64,000 bases of DNA from Shewanella psychrophila (GTDB taxonomy: Bacteria; Pseudomonadota; Gammaproteobacteria; Enterobacterales; Shewanellaceae). The translations under genes and the position numbers were made by a program. Shown in pieces: positions 55,882 through 64,000 of the stretch. The first letter of the stretch is position 1. Each line of letters begins with the position of its first letter. The DNA lies in contig NZ_CP014782.1 of NCBI RefSeq assembly GCF_002005305.1, positions 1,922,001-1,986,000 of the forward strand, in the 5' to 3' direction. The notes beneath the pieces were generated by a model. That model was given only the letters and a program-made list of their open reading frames with translations, was not told the origin of the DNA and ran no database searches.

Positions 55882-57536
55882 ACTCGATATCTGATATCTT
55901 AAGTGCAGTGGATGATTTACTGCATGGATTTGAGCCTTCCCCCCCATCTCTGGCACGCTGCTACACCGAAGCACAGATTTGGGATAACGCCCCCCTTTGG
56001 GCAATATTAAGCCAAGGGGCACAACATCATGCAGACAAAGTGGCGATTAAAGATGCAGTACGTGAGCTGACCTACCGTCAGTTACTCGAGCAAGCCGATG
56101 GGATCGCCAAGCGCTTCCAAGAAGATGGATTGGTCATGGGCGATCGCGTGGTCATTCAACTGAGCAACACGTGTTACTTTGCCATCGCCTTTTTTGCCGC
56201 TCAGCGAGCAGGGCTGGTCCCCGTAATGGCACTGCCAGCTCATGGGCTCGCAGAAATAAGCCATTTTTTCGCAGTCTCTCAGGCCAAAGGATACATCTGT
56301 GAACGTATCCTAGAGTCACCTGAGTCTTTGGAAATTGCGGACACACTGAGCATGAGCGACAATTCGTTGACTCATATTTATGCCATCAAGCATCACGGCA
56401 AATATCTCGCCTTTCACCCCTCATCTCAACCCGGCTTTACTCCGCCAAAGGTAATCCCTGAACATCCGGCATTATTTTTGGTATCCGGTGGAACCACTGG
56501 GCTCCCCAAACTTATCCCACGTACGCACAACGATTATCTGTTCAACATTCGAAGTTGCGTCGAAGTTAGCGATATCACGGCAAACGACATCTACCTCGCG
56601 GTTTTGCCCGCCGCACACAACTTTACACTGGGTTGCCCTGGCCTATTAGGCGCATTATCAAAGGGGGGACAAGTGATCTTTTCGACCCAAGCGGGGCCTG
56701 ATCATTGTTTCGATTTAATTGAAAACCACTCGATCACAGCGACAGCGCTTGTGCCTGCATTGGCTCAGTTGTGGACCGAAGCGAGCGAGTGGGAGACGGC
56801 AGACCTGTCCAGTCTCAGATTGATGCAAGTCGGTGGTTCAAAGCTGGCTTATAGCGACGCATTAGCGATTCAAACCGCCTTTCCTAAGGTATTGCAGCAA
56901 GTTTTCGGCATGGCAGAAGGCTTAATCGCTTGCACCCGATTAGGCGACGCGCCGGCAATCATCGCGGCCAAACAAGGTTGCCCGGTCAGCAAGTGGGATG
57001 AAATCCGAATCGTCGATAACGCAGGAAATCCAGTAGCCATCGGCGAAGAAGGCGAACTGCTTACCCGTGGCCCTTATACGCTTCGCGGCTATTATCGAGC
57101 ACCGAAACACAATCAAGTTACATTCACCGATGACGGTTTTTACCGAAGTGGAGACAAAGTGAGAATGGATGAAGATCGATATATCACGGTCACTGGCCGG
57201 ATAAAAGATGTAATTAACCGTGCGGGGGAAAGCATTGCCACCGATGAGATTGAAGCGCATCTACTCTGCCACCCAGAGATAGCTCAGGTTGCCGTCGTTC
57301 CTGTTGCCGATACTCATTTGGGCGAACGTATCGGCGTAGCTTTAGTCTGTAAAGGCGAGCCTTTGACGCTGCAGAACATTCGCCATTTTCTGAAATCTAA
57401 AAATCTCGCTGCATTTAAAATGCCAGACGAATTGCACCTCGTGCACTCCCTTCCTAAAACCGCGGTCGGGAAAATAGACAAAAAAAGCGTACCGGGCCCT
57501 AATGGAAAACCTTGGATGCTCAACACGTATCGTTAA
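55878..57536 (+). CDS. irp5: Salicyl-AMP ligase (YbtE/Irp5-like)
   Basis: Stand-alone adenylating enzyme that activates salicylate and loads it on the aryl carrier of Irp2. The 552-residue protein contains the A3 core SGGTTGLPKLIPRTHNDY near 203-220, the aryl-acid pocket PAAHNFTLGCPGLLG near 243-257 (the Asn of DhbE/YbtE type), the A5-region FGMAEGLIACTRLGD, GRIKDVINRAGESI near 441-454 and the A10 LPKTAVGKIDKK near 523-534. The ATG at 55878 overlaps the irp9 stop (ATGA) and follows GAGGAAAAG. A seven-C run is at 55939-55945. Last gene of the rightward operon. Confidence 0.94.
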   Translation: MNSISDILSAVDDLLHGFEPSPPSLARCYTEAQIWDNAPLWAILSQGAQHHADKVAIKDAVRELTYRQLLEQADGIAKRFQEDGLVMGDRVVIQLSNTCYFAIAFFAAQRAGLVPVMALPAHGLAEISHFFAVSQAKGYICERILESPESLEIADTLSMSDNSLTHIYAIKHHGKYLAFHPSSQPGFTPPKVIPEHPALFLVSGGTTGLPKLIPRTHNDYLFNIRSCVEVSDITANDIYLAVLPAAHNFTLGCPGLLGALSKGGQVIFSTQAGPDHCFDLIENHSITATALVPALAQLWTEASEWETADLSSLRLMQVGGSKLAYSDALAIQTAFPKVLQQVFGMAEGLIACTRLGDAPAIIAAKQGCPVSKWDEIRIVDNAGNPVAIGEEGELLTRGPYTLRGYYRAPKHNQVTFTDDGFYRSGDKVRMDEDRYITVTGRIKDVINRAGESIATDEIEAHLLCHPEIAQVAVVPVADTHLGERIGVALVCKGEPLTLQNIRHFLKSKNLAAFKMPDELHLVHSLPKTAVGKIDKKSVPGPNGKPWMLNTYR

Positions 57537-57554
57537 TCTATAGCCCTAGGTAAT

Positions 57555-57588
57555 AAAAAGAGCCTAGCTTGCAAGCTAGGCTCTTTTT
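57555..57588. terminator. 34-bp perfect palindromic bidirectional terminator
   Basis: Two 17-bp arms meet with no spacer, starting AAAAAGAGCC and ending GGCTCTTTTT, so transcripts from both sides get a GC stem and a U run. It separates the irp5 end from the convergent ABC genes. Confidence 0.95.
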
Positions 57589-57647
57589 ATTGATATATAC
57601 AGCAAGCTAAATGCTTTAAGTTTGATATAGCCACATATACACTCCTG

Positions 57648-59327
57648 TTATGCCACCTGACCCGCTTGCCATAATTGACGGTAACCAGAATGGGTTATCA
57701 CCAATTCATGGTGATAACCCATTCCAATGATCTGCCCACTCTCCATAAAGTAAATCCTATCTGTATCTCGAATGGTATCTAACCGATGCGCCACAGAGAT
57801 CACCGTTTTACCTTTAGATAGCTTTTCAATCGAATCCAACACTTGCGCTTGTGTACGATAATCCAGTGCTGAAGTAATTTCATCCAATAATAACACTGGT
57901 GCATCATGAAGTAAGGCGCGGGCAATAGACAACCTTTGACGCTCTCCACCAGATAGTTGATTGCCGTTCTCCCCAATCAATGTGTCTATACCCTCTGGCA
58001 ATTTGGCAATAAGAGGGCTTAATCCGGCCGCCTCAACAGCCTCAAAAAGCGTTTTTTCCACAGCTTCTGGCTTGGCTAATAGTAAGTTATCCCGCAGGCT
58101 GCCGCCAAGTAACTGAACATCTTGAGTCACGTAAGAGATATGGCGATACCACTGCCGAGTCCCTATTTCATCGAAGGATTTCTTGCCCAACGACAGCCTG
58201 CCTTTACTGGGTATATGAAAGGCGGCGATTAAATCCAACAAGGTTGACTTTCCAGATCCACTTTTACCGACCAGTGTAATATGCTCACCCTGCGCAATAT
58301 CAAGATTGATGCCCTTTAGCACCGTCGTATTATCTATGGTTAGGTCAACATTGGTCAAAGAGAGGTTAAATGTACAAGGCTTAGTGCCTTCCTCCTGCTG
58401 TTGAGGCATTTGAGTAAGCTGCTGTAAACGGCTGGCGGCTTTGAGCATATACCTGAGTAATGCCGCGTAAACGGTCATTCGTGCCAATGGCCGAATACAA
58501 GCAACTGTCGCAATGATCACGATGAGAAATTGGGGAAGACTTAACAAGCCTTCATTGATAAACCAGAGACAAAGCGCCAGATTGAGCACTAACGCAAGCT
58601 CTAGGATTAGCGTAGCCATGAGTACCCCCATCCCGCCGGCCCACTCTAAACCCAGCCCATCATGCCTTTGTTGCTCAATTTTATCGCATAATGGCTTAGC
58701 CAATTTGTGGCTTTGAGCAAACCCACGCAACATAGGTAAGCAATCAATATACTCAAGCAGCTGGTTGGCACTCTCCATATTGGAATGATGATAATGATCC
58801 GCTTGGTCGCTAAATTTTTTCTCTGCCATAATTAAGGCACCGATCGCCAGGAGAAAGACACTTAGCATCGCCAGCGCTATCTGAGGTTGAATCCAGAACA
58901 ACATCGTCATCATGGAGATAGGAATAACCCAAGCTGCGACAAAATCTGCCAATATATGACTAAAAATGTCTTCAAATTGCTTCAGATCTGATGTGAGCAA
59001 CTTCATCTTCTCCCCCAAGCCCTTGCCTTTTAAACAGGCAAGTGGTTGACGACGGATATCGGTTAACAGTTGGCTGCGCAGGTGATGAGTGATCTCATAT
59101 GCGCCCAAAAAGCTTTGCTTAGCACTTTGACCTAACACCCACTGCAGGACAATAACTGAGAAAGCTAAGAGAAGCATATGGCTAACAGACAAGGTATAAA
59201 GGGAAAGTATGAAAGCAAATAGCATCAACCAAATGGCGAGAGGCATGATTTCAGTGGCTATTTTTCCTGATAAGCCAAACCAGAATTGGCGAGTTTGCGC
59301 ACCACTATGAACAAATAATTGTCTCAT
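57648..59327 (-). CDS. irp7: ABC transporter half-molecule (YbtQ/Irp7-like)
   Basis: A fused membrane-ATPase half transporter of about 559 residues. The first 310 residues hold about six membrane helices; the ATPase has the Walker A LVGKSGSGKSTLLDL near 353-367, signature LSGGERQRLSIARAL near 462-476 and Walker B VLLLDEITSALD. With the next gene upstream it forms a pair like YbtP/YbtQ, which import the ferric siderophore in Yersinia despite an exporter-type fold. The ATG at 59327 lies 1 base from the irp6 stop; a TTG at 59336 has the better-placed GAGGAGG and is the main alternative. Confidence 0.9.
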   Translation of the reverse strand: MRQLFVHSGAQTRQFWFGLSGKIATEIMPLAIWLMLFAFILSLYTLSVSHMLLLAFSVIVLQWVLGQSAKQSFLGAYEITHHLRSQLLTDIRRQPLACLKGKGLGEKMKLLTSDLKQFEDIFSHILADFVAAWVIPISMMTMLFWIQPQIALAMLSVFLLAIGALIMAEKKFSDQADHYHHSNMESANQLLEYIDCLPMLRGFAQSHKLAKPLCDKIEQQRHDGLGLEWAGGMGVLMATLILELALVLNLALCLWFINEGLLSLPQFLIVIIATVACIRPLARMTVYAALLRYMLKAASRLQQLTQMPQQQEEGTKPCTFNLSLTNVDLTIDNTTVLKGINLDIAQGEHITLVGKSGSGKSTLLDLIAAFHIPSKGRLSLGKKSFDEIGTRQWYRHISYVTQDVQLLGGSLRDNLLLAKPEAVEKTLFEAVEAAGLSPLIAKLPEGIDTLIGENGNQLSGGERQRLSIARALLHDAPVLLLDEITSALDYRTQAQVLDSIEKLSKGKTVISVAHRLDTIRDTDRIYFMESGQIIGMGYHHELVITHSGYRQLWQAGQVA

Positions 59328-59328
59328 T

Positions 59329-60981
59329 TTATCCAAGGGACACCTCCTCAACATTGCCTGCGATAATATTCAAACGCACATCAACCTGCTTAACTTGCCG
59401 AGGGCGATGACTAATAATCAACTGGATCTGATTAGGGGAATATTGGCGCAGCCCGGCTAATACCGTTTGTTCCGATAATTGATCTAAGTGTGCAGTCGCT
59501 TCATCTAAGATCAGAATGGGCGTTTTGGCCAACGCCGCTCTCAAGATAGCCAAACGTTGCATTTCGCCGCCACTGAAGCATCGACTCACTTCTCCAACAT
59601 CACAACTCAGCAGTTCCGGAAGATCAGCAACTAAGTCCTTAAGACCCAATAAATCCAATAAAGACCATATTTCATCATCTTTAATCACCCGTTTAGCAAG
59701 TGCCAAATTATCACGCAACGTCCCAGAGAAAAATGTGACCTCTTGATCCACCACTGCAATATAACGGCTTCGGCTTTCATCATCTAAATCCGTGACAAAA
59801 CCTTTATTGATTTTCCAACCACCATGTTTTGGAGTTAGCGATCCGGAAAGTGTCGATAAAAGTGTACTTTTCCCGGCACCAGAGTCCCCCTCAATAAGCA
59901 CTCTTTGCCCAGGCAAAAAGGAGAGATTCACGTTTTCAAATACCCGTGACGCGCCGCGAGTGACCATCAAGTTTTCGCAAGATAGTTGTTGTAAATCTTG
60001 GTCATAAACCACTTCGCTCTGCTCTTTGGCATGACAAAAAGGTAATATGCGATCGATAGAGACAATTGATTGTTGAATTTGTGAAAACACCTGAGTCAGA
60101 TCCAACCAAGGCTTAAGAATACCTGCGCTAATACAAACCACCATCATGAGGTCAACCAACGTCAGTTGCCCCATATTATTCAGCGCAATGGCAACCGGTA
60201 CCACCAAGATCAAGGATATTTGAGCCAGTGTCACAAAAGTTACCCATGCCCCCACCATTTTCTTGGTATAGCCCGATACCATCGTATTGTGTGAATGGAT
60301 TGTGCGACTGAGCTCGAGATAAGAGTTCGCATCAACGGCAAACAGTTTCATGACGCCAATACTACGAAGAAACTCCAATTGAGCTTGGTGCATATTCGAC
60401 ACAATTTGGGTATATTTCTCTTGGCGTGTTGCGAAGCCACGCATCATCAAAAACTGAGCACTCAACGCCAAAGGCAATGGTGCCAGCGCAATAAGCGCTA
60501 TCCGCCAATCAATATAAAAAAGGAACACTGTCATAAAGAATGGCATCAAGACCCCGTTGATAATATCGGTGCCATGATGGGCAATGAGCGGCTCTAAACT
60601 CTGACAATCATCTGAAATGCGTTTTTCAATATCGCCCCTTTTCAGACTTCGCAGCTTGTCTATCTTCATATCCGCCAAAGCAAGCACCATATGTTGCCTT
60701 ATTTTTTGAATAATGTGATAGGCAGCCAAATGGGCATACCACACAGCCAACGTATACAAAGCATAACGGGCCATCAAGGCTGCTGCCATGACAACTAGAT
60801 ACTCATAGGGAGATTGTTGGTCATAGATAGCCTGAACAAAAAAGTATAGGCATAACCAAGGCACCATTTCGACCATACTGCACAGGACTGCACACCCGAT
60901 TGAGAGCCGTACTCTGCGCAGCTCCCATGACAGCATAGCCTTGAATGCTGTCATGCGGCTCATATCATTTGAAAGCAACAT
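59329..60981 (-). CDS. irp6: ABC transporter half-molecule (YbtP/Irp6-like)
   Basis: A 550-residue fused permease-ATPase, partner of the following gene. Membrane helices occupy about 1-300. The ATPase has Walker A IEGDSGAGKSTLLSTLSG near 352-369, signature CFSGGEMQRLAILRAAL near 460-476 and LILDEATAHLDQL as Walker B. YbtP/YbtQ-type transporters carry ferric yersiniabactin across the inner membrane, and the same role is inferred here. GGAG precedes the ATG at 60981. Together with irp7 it is a separate leftward operon, with a possible Fur-like site just upstream. Confidence 0.9.
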   Translation of the reverse strand: MLLSNDMSRMTAFKAMLSWELRRVRLSIGCAVLCSMVEMVPWLCLYFFVQAIYDQQSPYEYLVVMAAALMARYALYTLAVWYAHLAAYHIIQKIRQHMVLALADMKIDKLRSLKRGDIEKRISDDCQSLEPLIAHHGTDIINGVLMPFFMTVFLFYIDWRIALIALAPLPLALSAQFLMMRGFATRQEKYTQIVSNMHQAQLEFLRSIGVMKLFAVDANSYLELSRTIHSHNTMVSGYTKKMVGAWVTFVTLAQISLILVVPVAIALNNMGQLTLVDLMMVVCISAGILKPWLDLTQVFSQIQQSIVSIDRILPFCHAKEQSEVVYDQDLQQLSCENLMVTRGASRVFENVNLSFLPGQRVLIEGDSGAGKSTLLSTLSGSLTPKHGGWKINKGFVTDLDDESRSRYIAVVDQEVTFFSGTLRDNLALAKRVIKDDEIWSLLDLLGLKDLVADLPELLSCDVGEVSRCFSGGEMQRLAILRAALAKTPILILDEATAHLDQLSEQTVLAGLRQYSPNQIQLIISHRPRQVKQVDVRLNIIAGNVEEVSLG

Positions 60982-60993
60982 AAATACTCCACA

Positions 60994-61012
60994 AAAATAG
61001 GAATCATTTTCG
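60994..61012. promoter_or_regulatory. Weak Fur-like site before irp6
   Basis: Reading the minus strand, GAAAATGATTCCTATTTTT-like sequence keeps the AATGAT core and matches roughly 12 of 19 Fur positions, 13 bases before the irp6 start. It would fit iron repression of the ABC genes. Confidence 0.4.
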
Positions 61013-61666
61013 CTTTCTTGGTGACGGATAACTAACGAGATCAGGCATTAATGTAATGCTATCGGGCATTATTTACCGAACTCGTTTATTGAGCTCAGTT
61101 ACAAAGATAGGCTTTCAGCTAAGTGCCACCAGATTTTAGATCTACAATCTGGCAGCACTCGTTAAGTATCGACTATTTTCCGATGACATATTTATCGCTG
61201 GGTTCAGCATTAAGCCCCAGAAATAGAAAGTGAGCATTAAAAAAGGCGATGGAAATTAGATGATTAGTATACTTTCAGTAAGTTAAAAAATTAAACTCGG
61301 ATTCAAGTTTAACCGTTATCTTTTAAAGATAACCAGAGAGCCCTAGGATACAGTTTTACTTTTTTAGCATGATGAACATCATCGACTTTTTATTTTCATT
61401 ATCACTGTTTTGCCTCGTAAGTAATATTAATTTGGCAGCTAAAATGGCTTTTGGTAATAGGTACAAATGCCCTACCTGAAAATATCATTCAGATAAGCAC
61501 CGTGGCTTTCTTTTTAGTTCTCTTAGCTCTTTTAAGTCATAATTGAGAACTAAAACTTCAATCGAAGAGACAAATACTCAGGTATGAATGTGGCTGGGCC
61601 ATCAGTGACAAGATGAGGTATCACGAAGTGATACTCTTCGAACGTACCAGCTTGTTATCCCATAAA
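61013..61666. other. Long intergenic stretch at the right island edge
   Basis: No gene is supported. There is a 10-bp inverted repeat (TTTAGTTCTC / GAGAACTAAA, 61513-61522 and 61545-61554), a GTATCAC/GTGATAC hairpin at 61618-61634 just past the U32 gene end, and a 36-residue hydrophobic frame starting at 61369 without ribosome site. No integrase, tRNA or direct-repeat attachment site was found. Confidence 0.5.
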
Positions 61667-63958
61667 TTACAAGCCATTGTGGTACTGCAACACCGTCGAT
61701 TTCGGCACCATATTGTCTAGGCTTGTGACCACATTAGATTGGCCGCTGAGGAGTAACTCAAACTGTTGGATTAGCTGCACCTTATCAGGTGATGGCTTAT
61801 TTCCGGCGCCAATATTGGTTAAATCAATCATGAAGCCATCAAAAAGATGAGCCAGATCCTCAATGATCTCAGTATTTAAGAATTGGTCTTGATTATAAAT
61901 ACTTGGATAGCCTGCTTTTTGCTTATCGATAGCAAACTCATCACCTTTAAGGTTGGTGATGCTGGTCGATTTATCGCAAGACAGCATACAACCATTGTCG
62001 ATACGCGGCTTTTCACAACCCACACTTTGCTGGAAGAAGCACTGTCTGCTCGCCATAAGCAAAATAGGATGATAGATGCTGTATAGCATTTTGAAATTTG
62101 CAGGTCGTGCAATATGTTTAATTTGATTCTGATTGATTTCGTTAGAAATGAAGGCGCCGTGACAATCAAACTGCTCTTGCATGGCCAATAATGCATAAGA
62201 ATTGGTGGTGTTTAAAAACGGACCCGCAATCCATTTAATCCCGAGCTCAAAGGCACGATTGGCGATACCGGTATTATTGGTGACAATAAGCTCAGGTTGC
62301 ACTTGCTCTAAAATATTCAGCGCGGCATCAAAATCTTTACCTATCAGCACTGATGAGAACCAAGGGATTAGACGCGGGTTTTGTTTGAAAAAATCAACAT
62401 ACTTAGTACAGCCGCGCTTATAGGCATCGGGTAACTTAAAGTAAATGTCCGCATCGGTAAAATCGGCAAGGGCGATATCAGCCTCATCGCAGATCAAGAT
62501 AGACAGTTTAGGTCTGTGTGTTTCAGGCTTGGGATACCTCGCCAGTTTAGGTAATTCAACGGCTGGTAACACGGGGGTTTCATGGTTAAGTTGCAATAGC
62601 ACTTGCTTCTTTAATCTCGTCAGCTCCTTAAAAGGAATGCTAAGGCCGGCAGCTAAATCATCAGTGACGAACTGCTGTAGGTCGAACTCTGCATTATTTA
62701 AACTCTTAAATCGCTTCTCAATCGCACTGTCATCAATGCTGGCATCATCACTAATCGTCAGCAGACTAGGAGACTGCACAGTAAAGGTTTTATCCTCTAA
62801 CTGAGTTTGGCCAACAATAAAGTCTTGAGTGCTCACGGTAATTGATAACGGCTGGCCCAATTGACCCGAAAAAGCCAATGCCAGTGGCAGTTTATCTATA
62901 CTTAGATGCTTAATTTTATCGTTGACAGACGCTTGAATCTGGCTCTTTTCTACCTGTAATTCTTGCTCCGCATCATGAATTTGTACTACCGAAATAGACT
63001 TAAAACCATTATGAGTGAGCTTGTCTCTAAGGTGGTTTTTCGAGTTATCACGGGGATTATCGATAAACATCGACTGATTCAAGTCCCCCTTTAGAAAGGA
63101 ATTGGTCAGATCGCGGTTGAATACCTTATAGAGGCGTTCACCATCTTCAAGCAGCTCTCCAGTAGCGAGAAAGCCATCAATCTGCTTACGAAAGCTGTCT
63201 ATTACTGTATGGACGTAACTTGCGCCCTTTATACGGCCCTCTACCTTAAACGAATGAACACCAGCTTCTATCAATGCAGGCAGATCGAAAAACGCCGAGT
63301 TATCTTTGATATTGAGCGGAAAATTATGACCTGACTCAGTGATTTCATACTCTTCACGGCAAGCTTGACTACAACGGCCGCGGTTACCTGAATTACCCAC
63401 ACTGGCTGATGTGGAATAACATAATCCTGAGAACGCAATACATAAGGAACCATGTACAAACACCTCAGTGGTGATATTGTTTTCACGACCCGTCGCGGTT
63501 AATGCAGCAATCTCACGTAAATTAAGCTCTCTCGACAAATTAACTCGTGAGGCGCCTAACTTCTTCAAGAAAGGAATTTGACCAACATTATGGGTTGTTA
63601 GCTGGGTCGATGCGTGAATGTCTAATGTTGGAAAATGTTTTGTGAGTAAATGGAACATACCAATATCTTGCACAATCACACCGTCTAATGTGGTATTAAC
63701 CAACTTACTTAGTAGCTTGGCCAGTGACTTAAACTCATTTTCTAAAATAACAATATTCAATGTAAGAAATATCTGACATTGATACTGGTGTGCTAGACGA
63801 ATGATACCAACAAGTTCCTCAAAGGAAATATTAGCAGCACGGTTACGAGCATTGAAAGTATCTAAGCCACAATATACGGCGTCGGCTCCGGCAATAATCG
63901 CCGCTTTTATCGCATCAACATCCCCGCCTGGTGCTAATAATTCAATCTTTGGATCCAT
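61667..63958 (-). CDS. U32-family peptidase-like protein
   Basis: A 763-residue protein of the U32 family. The N-terminal barrel has ELLAPGGDVDAIKAAIIAGADAVY, HASTQLTTHNVGQIPFLKKLGA near 113-134, and the cysteine-rich HGSLCIAFSGLCYSTSASVGNSGNRGRCSQACR region near 169-202, a hallmark of U32 proteins that bind an iron-sulfur cluster in RlhA and UbiU/V. A middle insert of about 250 residues and a C-terminal Cys-rich part (RQCFFQQSVGCEK) follow, making it longer than E. coli RlhA (about 650). Activity could be rRNA hydroxylation-type or another U32 role; I do not assign one. The start ATG has no strong ribosome site. Confidence 0.85.
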   Translation of the reverse strand: MDPKIELLAPGGDVDAIKAAIIAGADAVYCGLDTFNARNRAANISFEELVGIIRLAHQYQCQIFLTLNIVILENEFKSLAKLLSKLVNTTLDGVIVQDIGMFHLLTKHFPTLDIHASTQLTTHNVGQIPFLKKLGASRVNLSRELNLREIAALTATGRENNITTEVFVHGSLCIAFSGLCYSTSASVGNSGNRGRCSQACREEYEITESGHNFPLNIKDNSAFFDLPALIEAGVHSFKVEGRIKGASYVHTVIDSFRKQIDGFLATGELLEDGERLYKVFNRDLTNSFLKGDLNQSMFIDNPRDNSKNHLRDKLTHNGFKSISVVQIHDAEQELQVEKSQIQASVNDKIKHLSIDKLPLALAFSGQLGQPLSITVSTQDFIVGQTQLEDKTFTVQSPSLLTISDDASIDDSAIEKRFKSLNNAEFDLQQFVTDDLAAGLSIPFKELTRLKKQVLLQLNHETPVLPAVELPKLARYPKPETHRPKLSILICDEADIALADFTDADIYFKLPDAYKRGCTKYVDFFKQNPRLIPWFSSVLIGKDFDAALNILEQVQPELIVTNNTGIANRAFELGIKWIAGPFLNTTNSYALLAMQEQFDCHGAFISNEINQNQIKHIARPANFKMLYSIYHPILLMASRQCFFQQSVGCEKPRIDNGCMLSCDKSTSITNLKGDEFAIDKQKAGYPSIYNQDQFLNTEIIEDLAHLFDGFMIDLTNIGAGNKPSPDKVQLIQQFELLLSGQSNVVTSLDNMVPKSTVLQYHNGL

Positions 63959-64000
63959 GGTTACAACTTGTTGGTAGACATTTTATGGGGGGATGGTACC

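Noticed and set aside
61369..61479. 36-residue hydrophobic frame starting MMNIIDFLF
   Set aside because: No ribosome site and no recognised family; too short to support.
1..64000. CRISPR, tRNA or rRNA genes
   Set aside because: No regularly spaced repeats and no cloverleaf or rRNA sequence was recognised; the one tandem repeat has no spacers.

Overview
The window looks like chromosomal DNA of a marine gammaproteobacterium, most likely Shewanella. The grounds are gene order and family content: a pdxB-asd-fimV-truA-folC-dedD-cvpA-purF block, a dCache chemoreceptor, topB, DUF4250, a DsbB/DsbI-DUF5993 pair, and moderate GC. This is inference from protein families; no database was searched.

Bases 1-10400 hold unlinked small transcription units: an outer-membrane barrel protein, a divergent DUF924 protein, two GNAT acetyltransferases, a 9-bp tandem repeat, an orphan betaine-binding-type protein, an NTF2-like protein, a CDF metal exporter, the DUF5993/DsbB-type pair, a bile-acid:sodium-type symporter, DUF4250, and a VOC protein divergent from a LysR regulator. 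Bases 10850-16300 carry a methyl-accepting chemotaxis protein, topoisomerase III, a Fur-box-preceded small membrane protein and an M14-type metallopeptidase. Bases 16321-27012 are a leftward housekeeping block: purF, cvpA, dedD (SPOR), folC, truA, fimV, asd, pdxB.

Bases 27328-60981 form a complete iron-siderophore island of the yersiniabactin/piscibactin (irp) family. It contains a phosphopantetheinyl transferase with a near-consensus Fur box, two AraC regulators, a FyuA-type TonB receptor, an RhtX/FptX-type MFS transporter, and a rightward biosynthetic operon. The operon is the HMWP2-like NRPS (Irp2), a 3965-residue PKS/NRPS (Irp1), thiazolinyl imine reductase (Irp3), type II thioesterase (Irp4), salicylate synthase (Irp9) and salicyl-AMP ligase (Irp5). 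A 34-bp perfect palindromic terminator separates it from two convergent half-size ABC transporters (Irp6/Irp7, YbtP/YbtQ-like).

The pathway as read: Irp9 makes salicylate from chorismate and Irp5 adenylates it onto the aryl carrier of Irp2. Irp2 adds two cysteines as heterocycles. Irp1 adds a malonate unit, a third (methylated) cysteine ring and, unlike yersiniabactin Irp1, carries a further complete Cy-A-PCP module with a cysteine-like code before the thioesterase. The PKS-associated methyltransferase core expected between AT and KR is missing, so a product without the gem-dimethyl group is predicted. Irp3 reduces one thiazoline. The receptor, MFS and ABC proteins return the ferric complex to the cell. 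The window ends with a U32-family protein reading leftward. No tRNA, rRNA, CRISPR array, integrase or intact insertion sequence was recognised.
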